Assembly (NCBI GenBank): GCA_017995875.1
Contig: JAGOIB010000140.1
Span: forward strand, 1 to 5,556
Source: Saprospiraceae bacterium
Lineage (GTDB): Bacteria > Bacteroidota > Bacteroidia > Chitinophagales > Saprospiraceae
Reading direction: 5' to 3'
DNA length: 5,556 bases
The translations under genes and the position numbers were made by a program. The notes beneath the pieces were generated by a model. The model had not been told where the DNA came from. It ran no database searches and was given only the letters and a program-made list of their open reading frames with translations. This document shows positions 1-3,691 of this stretch, in pieces (positions within the stretch are counted from its first letter, which is position 1; every line of letters begins with the position of its first letter).

Positions 1-3
1 TTT

Positions 4-1587
4 TTATTTCACTACCATCATTTTCTGAGCCTGCGTAAAATTGGTACCAAGCATCTGCACAAAATAAGCTCCTGCTGGCCATGTATTCAAATCAAGGCTT
101 TTTGTGTGTGCACCGGCCAGCATCCATTCATCATTGGCGATGTTGCTGATGACATTTCCTTGCATATCCATCACGCGGAGACTGATGTGATCGGATTGCT
201 CAAGGACGAAATTAATGTAGGCATTATTTGTAGCGGGATTAGGCGTGACAGGTGCGAGATAATGATTGACAAAACTAATAGTAGGATCATCGACAGCTGT
301 AGTTTCTTCTTCAAAGACTACATTTTCATCACCCGGGAAATAGGGCACAAATGAAATCGGGAGAAACAACATCTCATCCGTTGTCTTTTCACCCCATGTA
401 ACAAACTTAGGTGGACTATTCGGATTACTTGGATTGTTAGCGGTATTGTCATACGTGGCATACACATGAATCGTCGTACCAACATCCAGAATTATATACT
501 TTTTAAAATTATAAGATCCTTGCCAGTTAAAATTCCATTCAGGTATTCGGATAAGGTTGGTAGTATCACCATGCACATCCACCGTGTACACCTCAAATGA
601 TTGATTGAGCAAATGTGCGTGGGGCCAAATCGCAAAGAGGCTGACCTTTAATGGGGTGGTAAATTGACAATGAAATGTTTTCACTGTATTGGCCGGCATG
701 ATAAAAGGACCGTTCGTAATATATGGGTCGAAGGGAAGAAATATAAAATTCTGCACCTGACGTACCACAGGTTCTTTCTTGAAGAAAATATTAATAGTCG
801 AACTATCAACTGCAGGAAATGGTGTTGGTCCATAATGTACCTGCATGAGGATATCTGAACCCTTTGGAAGTATCTGCCCTAAACCTTCCGGATAAGGAAT
901 AGGTTTTTGACCAGGCACATAACCCGGAAACATATTTTCCAACACTGAATTCAAACCAAAGCCACCAAATCCATCATATCCATATTTTGGATCAGCCTGA
1001 TCGAGTAACCGGGCCTCCCCGGTATCGTCATAACCAAATAAGGCATGATGCAAGATTTTTGAGTTTCCAGGACGTAATTCAACAGTAGATATTTGTTTGT
1101 CCTCCGTTAAGTTGGTGGGCAATACAAATACTCTGTATTCATCCGAATTTCCACCATAATGTTCATAACCCTGTGCCATATGTAGCACCAGGTCAGGAGT
1201 CCCAATTTGAGATCCGGTTGGAAATTCCGGAACATCTGGTTCCTCAGAAGCATTGCCATAAGGTGCGCCGTTGTCTGCCCATTCAGCAATCAGGTCTATC
1301 TGCTCTTGCGTGAGAAATCGCTCTCCCTGGAATCTTGAGTATTCAGGATCCGCTTTCCATGGTGGCATGTAACGAATAGCGGTTACATATTTGATCATAT
1401 TCGCCCAAGGCTCGATCTCTTCATAATTGGTCAAAGGAAACGGACCAATTTCATTAGGCCTGTGACACTTTGTACAATTGTTATAGATGATTGAAGCGAT
1501 ATCCTTAGTAAAGGTCACCTCCTGACCAAAAACAAAAGTGGCAAAGGAGAGGAGAAAAGAAAAGGACAATAGTATTCTCATAACCAT
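4..1587 (-). CDS. Exported cytochrome c / copper type II monooxygenase-like protein with T9SS sorting tail
   Basis: A 527-residue protein. Residues 1-21 are a Sec signal peptide (hydrophobic 5-20, cleavage near FG-Q). A short cytochrome c domain follows: heme site NNCTKCH (C38, C41, H42) and likely axial Met in MPPW (M74). The middle resembles the PHM/DBM copper type II monooxygenase fold, with candidate CuH ligands H180-H181 (LHHALFGY) and H251 (QVHYGP), and candidate CuM ligands H323 and H325 (WPHAHL) and M406 (TDEMLF). Residues about 445-527 (from APVTPNPATN to MMVVK) match a type IX secretion C-terminal sorting domain, so the protein is probably secreted or surface-bound. PHM-family enzymes hydroxylate substrates with ascorbate and O2; the bacterial substrate is unknown. 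MRILL at 1581 is an equally possible start. The region before the ATG is A/T-rich with no Shine-Dalgarno sequence. It lies downstream of the redoxin gene on the same strand, 172 bp away, probably in one transcription unit. Domain identity is confident, catalytic activity is inferred. Confidence 0.9.
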   Translation of the reverse strand: MVMRILLSFSFLLSFATFVFGQEVTFTKDIASIIYNNCTKCHRPNEIGPFPLTNYEEIEPWANMIKYVTAIRYMPPWKADPEYSRFQGERFLTQEQIDLIAEWADNGAPYGNASEEPDVPEFPTGSQIGTPDLVLHMAQGYEHYGGNSDEYRVFVLPTNLTEDKQISTVELRPGNSKILHHALFGYDDTGEARLLDQADPKYGYDGFGGFGLNSVLENMFPGYVPGQKPIPYPEGLGQILPKGSDILMQVHYGPTPFPAVDSSTINIFFKKEPVVRQVQNFIFLPFDPYITNGPFIMPANTVKTFHCQFTTPLKVSLFAIWPHAHLLNQSFEVYTVDVHGDTTNLIRIPEWNFNWQGSYNFKKYIILDVGTTIHVYATYDNTANNPSNPNSPPKFVTWGEKTTDEMLFLPISFVPYFPGDENVVFEEETTAVDDPTISFVNHYLAPVTPNPATNNAYINFVLEQSDHISLRVMDMQGNVISNIANDEWMLAGAHTKSLDLNTWPAGAYFVQMLGTNFTQAQKMMVVK

Positions 1588-1620
1588 AAAATTTATTTTT
1601 TATACAAAACCTTGAATAGT

Positions 1621-1669
1621 CGATTTACGATTTACGATTTACGATTTACGATTTACGATTTACGATTTA
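1621..1669. repeat. Perfect heptamer tandem array, CGATTTA x7
   Basis: Seven exact, uninterrupted copies of CGATTTA, followed by the first two bases of an eighth. It lies in the gap between the redoxin and cytochrome c/monooxygenase genes, 33 bp upstream of the latter's start, so it would be transcribed if the two genes share an mRNA. The unit is not self-complementary, so no hairpin is expected. The perfect copies point to recent expansion or active maintenance. Confidence 0.95.
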
Positions 1670-1673
1670 CGTC

Positions 1674-1687
1674 TCGTCACTCGTCAC
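1674..1687. repeat. Two-copy heptamer, TCGTCAC x2
   Basis: Two exact copies of TCGTCAC sit between the CGATTTA array and the octamer array. They look like a bridge between the two: the unit keeps the seven-base period of the first array and the TCAC core of the second. Confidence 0.7.
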
Positions 1688-1759
1688 TCACGTTCTCACG
1701 TTCTCACGTTCTCACGTTCTTACGTTCTTACGTTCTTACGTTCTTACGTTCTTACGTTC
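1688..1759. repeat. Octamer tandem array, TCACGTTC x4 then TTACGTTC x5
   Basis: Nine contiguous 8-bp units. The first four are TCACGTTC and the last five TTACGTTC, a single C/T change that splits the array into two blocks. The array ends at 1759, exactly next to the stop codon of the redoxin gene (1760-1762, TGA on the minus strand). On the minus strand the unit reads GAACGTRA, and the stop codon itself supplies the TGA end of a further partial unit. No spacers are present, so it is not a CRISPR. Confidence 0.95.
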
Positions 1760-2299
1760 TCAGTCTGTAAAGCTAATAAAACAACCGATAGCCTGAGTTT
1801 GGACAAGGGTTTCGACGTTTTGGTGTAACAGCCACGAATCAATACTCTTTTCCAGATCTCTGTTCTGGGGATGCGTTTTACGTTTTCCCACCCTTACGTA
1901 GCTGTCATCAATTCGACCGCGGTAGATCATTTGATTTGATCTATGATCCCAGACCGCCACTTCAGGCGTTACGGTAATTCCGAATTTCCGTGTAAGCTCC
2001 TTAGTATAGTCCGGGAGGAGTGGAAAAGTGATTTTATAATCATTGGCAAAAGAATCAATTTGTTCGGATGTCGAAGTGGAATTTGGAAAATACCCTACAA
2101 AACCCACCTTTTGAGTGTGATACGTATTATATAATCGCGTCAATTCGAGCGTATAAAACTGGCTGATAAGACAATCATCATGGAGGAAAACATAAACGGT
2201 AAGGCTATCTCCTATACTTGAACCTGTTTGCTCATCGCCATGACAATGGGGCTGAGAAGGAATTATCCAAAACAAGAAAAGCAGAATGTGTAGTATCAT
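1760..2299 (-). CDS. Exported redoxin (AhpC/TSA-type thioredoxin-fold) protein
   Basis: A 179-residue protein with an N-terminal hydrophobic segment (residues 2-13) that looks like a signal peptide or anchor. The redoxin fold follows: strand VYVFLH (35-40), a single active-site-like Cys in DDCLISQFYTLEL (C43), FVGYFPN (67-73), the cis-Pro region VTPEVAVWD (110-118), and YRGRIDDSYVRVGKRK (126-141). C43 sits where thioredoxins have CxxC, but the second Cys is replaced (CLIS), so a classical disulfide reductase is unlikely. The C-terminal QTQAIGCFI (167-175) matches, from memory, the linker that in other phyla leads from a redoxin domain into a cytochrome c / copper monooxygenase. Here that partner is the next gene on the same strand. 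Start choice: TACATTTG lies five bases before the ATG. The AGGGA directly touching the ATG is too close to act as a normal Shine-Dalgarno. Fold assignment is confident; substrate and redox partner are unknown. Confidence 0.85.
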   Translation of the reverse strand: MILHILLFLFWIIPSQPHCHGDEQTGSSIGDSLTVYVFLHDDCLISQFYTLELTRLYNTYHTQKVGFVGYFPNSTSTSEQIDSFANDYKITFPLLPDYTKELTRKFGITVTPEVAVWDHRSNQMIYRGRIDDSYVRVGKRKTHPQNRDLEKSIDSWLLHQNVETLVQTQAIGCFISFTD

Positions 2300-2304
2300 T
2301 CCCT

Positions 2305-2312
2305 CAAATGTA
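2305..2312 (-). promoter_or_regulatory. Bacteroidota -7 promoter box (TACATTTG) of the redoxin gene
   Basis: On the minus strand the sequence is TACATTTG, an exact match to the Bacteroidota primary sigma factor -7 consensus TAnnTTTG. It lies five bases before the redoxin ATG (2299), so the transcript would be leaderless or nearly so. No convincing -33 TTTG/TTG is visible at the usual spacing. Confidence 0.5.
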
Positions 2313-2353
2313 CGGGGTAGACAACCATGCAGCCCGCTATTAACTAAAGTTTA

Positions 2354-2384
2354 AGATGCCAGACATTAGACACCAGATGCCAGA
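2354..2384. repeat. Degenerate heptamer array, AGAYRYY x4
   Basis: Four consecutive 7-bp units, AGATGCC, AGACATT, AGACACC and AGATGCC, followed by a partial AGA. The first and fourth units are identical. The seven-base period matches the other heptamer arrays in the window although the sequence differs. Confidence 0.8.
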
Positions 2385-2393
2385 ACAGTGTTT

Positions 2394-2436
2394 ATCCAAA
2401 GGCAGGGGCGTGTTGCACCAACCCCTACCTTCGGAT
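2394..2436. repeat. GC-rich palindromic element, copy 1 (inverted orientation)
   Basis: An imperfect inverted repeat with outer arms ATCCAAAGG and CCTTCGGAT and inner arms AGGGG and CCCCT around a GTGTTGCACC centre. Its reverse complement contains GGTGCAACACGCCCCT, identical over 16 bases to copy 3, so this copy is inserted in the opposite orientation to copies 2 and 3. Confidence 0.8.
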
Positions 2437-2450
2437 AACCATCAGATGTT

Positions 2451-2484
2451 GCAAGTAGGGGCGGGTGCAACACGCCCGTACCTG
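2451..2484. repeat. GC-rich palindromic element, copy 2
   Basis: An imperfect inverted repeat with outer arms GCAAGTA and GTACCTGC and inner arms GGGCG and CGCCC. It shares GGTGCAACACGCCC with copy 3. It resembles the REP-like GTAGGGGC...GCCCCTAC intergenic elements known from many bacterial genomes. Confidence 0.8.
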
Positions 2485-2502
2485 CGGATTCCCATCAATT
2501 GT

Positions 2503-2539
2503 TTCAAGTATGGGCTGGTGCAACACGCCCCTACTTGAA
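2503..2539. repeat. GC-rich palindromic element, copy 3
   Basis: An inverted repeat with a perfect eight-base outer stem (TTCAAGTA and TACTTGAA), then one mismatch, then GGGC paired with GCCC, around a TGGTGCAACAC loop. No T-run follows, and it lies upstream of divergent genes, so it is better read as a repeated mobile-type element than as a terminator. Confidence 0.8.
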
Positions 2540-2565
2540 TCAACATAACCTCCATAAGCTTATAA

Positions 2566-2605
2566 CCTTCTAAACCTCTAACCTTCTAACCCTCTAATCT
2601 CCTAA
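2566..2605. repeat. Octamer array, CCTTCTAA-like x5
   Basis: Five consecutive 8-bp units: CCTTCTAA, ACCTCTAA, CCTTCTAA, CCCTCTAA and TCTCCTAA. All keep the CTAA end except the last (CCTAA). A looser pyrimidine-rich tract with four GCCTYW hexamers follows at 2617-2640. Confidence 0.8.
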
Positions 2606-2666
2606 GCCTACCCTTCGCCTTTGCCTCAGCCTCAGCCTTTTCTGCCTTTTGATATCCAAAAACCCC

Positions 2667-2674
2667 TACTTTTG
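2667..2674 (+). promoter_or_regulatory. Bacteroidota -7 promoter box (TACTTTTG) of the HYC_CC_PP gene
   Basis: TACTTTTG fits TAnnTTTG exactly and ends eight bases before the ATG at 2683, predicting a very short or absent leader. A TTG at 2649-2651 lies 15 bp upstream, shorter than the usual -33/-7 spacing, so the upstream element is uncertain. Confidence 0.5.
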
Positions 2675-2682
2675 TCCCTGAT

Positions 2683-3111
2683 ATGATCCGACTGGTAATG
2701 TCATATGCCCTTGCTTCCCTTATCCTACTATCACAGGTTGGGGTGCCACTGCATATGCATTACTGCAAAGGAATGCTAGAGTCTGTCTCCGTTTTATTCA
2801 AAATGGACTGCGATGACCATGCAGAGGTCGCAGATTTACCTGCCTGTTGCCAGAAAATCGCAGCAACCTCATGTAATGAAAAAAAGGACAACTGCTGTGA
2901 TGACCAGGTCAAAGTATTGACACAGCAATTAACGTCCCTCATGCCCCAGTTTGTAAAATGGGTAGATGTTGTATCAGTCTTTTCTTGCCCATCATTACCG
3001 CAAATTAAAATTGCAAATGAAGTTGGTTTTGCTTCAGTGCTCCCCACGATAGAATCGGACTCAGGTCCTCCAATCTACATCCTCCATCAGGCACTCATTT
3101 TCTACGCCTAG
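2683..3111 (+). CDS. HYC_CC_PP family small Cys-rich exported protein
   Basis: A 142-residue protein with a hydrophobic N-terminus (residues 4-23) resembling a signal peptide or membrane anchor. It shows the three marks that name the family: HYC in HMHYCKG (H26-Y27-C28), vicinal Cys pairs CC (C55-C56 in LPACCQ and C71-C72 in DNCCDD), and PP near the C-terminus (P129-P130 in GPPIYILHQALIFYA). It has eight cysteines in all (28, 43, 55, 56, 64, 71, 72, 102), which suits a metal- or thiol-handling role in the periplasm. The family is uncharacterised as far as I know. In Bacteroidota it tends to sit beside HMA-domain proteins and TonB-dependent receptors, as it does here, so heavy-metal handling is inferred from context. 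The start at 2683 puts the hydrophobic segment at the usual distance before HYC; Met6 is a possible alternative. Confidence 0.85.
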   Translation: MIRLVMSYALASLILLSQVGVPLHMHYCKGMLESVSVLFKMDCDDHAEVADLPACCQKIAATSCNEKKDNCCDDQVKVLTQQLTSLMPQFVKWVDVVSVFSCPSLPQIKIANEVGFASVLPTIESDSGPPIYILHQALIFYA

Positions 3112-3159
3112 CTTTTGTTTCAAGATTGCATTCGGTTTAATTCCGCGAAGAAATTTATT

Positions 3160-3173
3160 TACTTACGTAAGTA
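3160..3173. promoter_or_regulatory. 14-bp perfect palindrome, candidate operator
   Basis: TACTTACGTAAGTA is a perfect 14-bp dyad. It extends to ATTTACTTACGTAAGTAGAT (3157-3176) with one imperfect pair per arm. It lies 49 bp after the HYC_CC_PP gene and 131 bp before the HMA-protein start, in an A/T-rich stretch where an operon promoter would be expected. The geometry fits a dimeric regulator site. The regulator is not in the window and I do not recognise the motif. Confidence 0.45.
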
Positions 3174-3221
3174 GATTTATTCATGTCGAACAATTATTAA
3201 ACCTAAATCACTTAGAAATAA

Positions 3222-3228
3222 TACTTTG
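3222..3228 (+). promoter_or_regulatory. Weak candidate -7 box for the HMA-TonB unit
   Basis: TACTTTG resembles TAnnTTTG but is one base short between TA and TTTG, and no clear -33 element is visible. If used, the leader would be about 70 bases and would include the AACTCAC array. Downstream of the candidate operator the order operator, promoter, array, gene is plausible but unproven. Confidence 0.2.
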
Positions 3229-3250
3229 ATATCGATCTCAGTAAAAGCCA

Positions 3251-3299
3251 AACTCACAACTCACAACTCACAACTCACATTTTACAACTCACAATTCAC
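3251..3299. repeat. Heptamer tandem array before the HMA gene, AACTCAC-type x7
   Basis: Seven consecutive 7-bp units: four exact AACTCAC (3251-3278), then ATTTTAC, AACTCAC and AATTCAC. The next five bases, ATTTT, continue like the ATTTTAC variant straight into the ATG at 3305. The array therefore occupies the translation initiation region of the HMA gene, where Bacteroidota normally have an A-rich signal instead of a Shine-Dalgarno. Confidence 0.9.
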
Positions 3300-3304
3300 A
3301 TTTT

Positions 3305-3685
3305 ATGAAAGCAATAGCTCAAAATCTATATACAATAGTCCTCTGTACTTTTCTTGTCTTTGGATTATCAATCACTTCTTCTGCACAATCAAAGACCAGC
3401 AAGGGAATGGATCAAACCGTTTCCTTCAAAGTGACCGGCATATGTGGAGATTGCAAGGCACGCATCGAATCCACAGCCCTTGATGTCAAAGGTGTCAAGA
3501 AAGCCGAATGGGATATTCAGACGGATATGCTGGTGATCGTTGGGTCATCTAAAATGGATAAGCAAAAGGTTGCAAATGCATTGGCTAAAGCTGGCCATAA
3601 AAGCGAATTAGCAGAAGCTGATCCAAAAGGTTACGCCAATCTTCCTGCTTGTTGTCAATATGACAATGGCATCGGAAAGCACTAA
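3305..3685 (+). CDS. Exported heavy-metal-associated (HMA) domain protein
   Basis: A 126-residue protein. Residues 1-28 form a Sec signal peptide (hydrophobic 8-24, cleavage near SSAQ), so the domain acts in the periplasm, unlike cytosolic CopZ/Atx1-type chaperones. The HMA domain spans about 36-105, with the metal-binding loop TGICGDCKARIE (C47, C50), VKGVKKAEWDIQTDMLVI, and KVANALAKAGH in the usual beta-alpha-beta-beta-alpha order. A C-terminal extension carries YANLPACCQY (C116-C117), a second thiol pair outside the core fold, which I recall as common to exported Bacteroidota HMA proteins. LPACCQ also occurs in the HYC_CC_PP protein upstream. The stop is six bases before the receptor start, so the two genes are almost certainly co-transcribed. 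CxxC HMA domains commonly bind Cu(I), though other soft metals are possible. The likely role is to receive or buffer metal imported by the receptor (inference). Confidence 0.92.
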   Translation: MKAIAQNLYTIVLCTFLVFGLSITSSAQSKTSKGMDQTVSFKVTGICGDCKARIESTALDVKGVKKAEWDIQTDMLVIVGSSKMDKQKVANALAKAGHKSELAEADPKGYANLPACCQYDNGIGKH

Positions 3686-3691
3686 CCGGCT

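Larger units (their letters stand above)
2300..2682. other. Divergent intergenic region packed with repeats
   Basis: This 383-bp stretch separates the divergently transcribed redoxin and HYC_CC_PP genes. It contains no convincing gene. From left to right it holds the redoxin promoter box, a four-unit heptamer array, three related GC-rich palindromic elements, a five-unit octamer array, a short GCCTYW hexamer tract (2617-2640), and the promoter box of the plus-strand gene. The right third (2541-2650) is strongly pyrimidine-rich on the plus strand. Open frames across it only translate the repeats. Confidence 0.85.

Noticed and set aside
1621..1759. Possible CRISPR array
   Set aside because: The units are directly contiguous 7- and 8-mers with no spacers, and there are no cas genes.
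2356..2538. 60-codon open frame on the plus strand
   Set aside because: It only translates the heptamer array and the three palindromic elements; there is no recognisable protein and no initiation signal.
2503..2539. Intrinsic terminator
   Set aside because: The hairpin is reasonable but has no following T-run, and it lies upstream of two divergent genes where no transcript should end.
2760..3047. 95-codon open frame on the minus strand
   Set aside because: It lies antisense inside the HYC_CC_PP gene, whose plus-strand product has clear family motifs.
3226..3483. 85-codon open frame on the plus strand
   Set aside because: It runs through the AACTCAC array and overlaps the HMA gene out of frame. 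The 3305 frame has a signal peptide and an HMA domain, so this one is a shadow.
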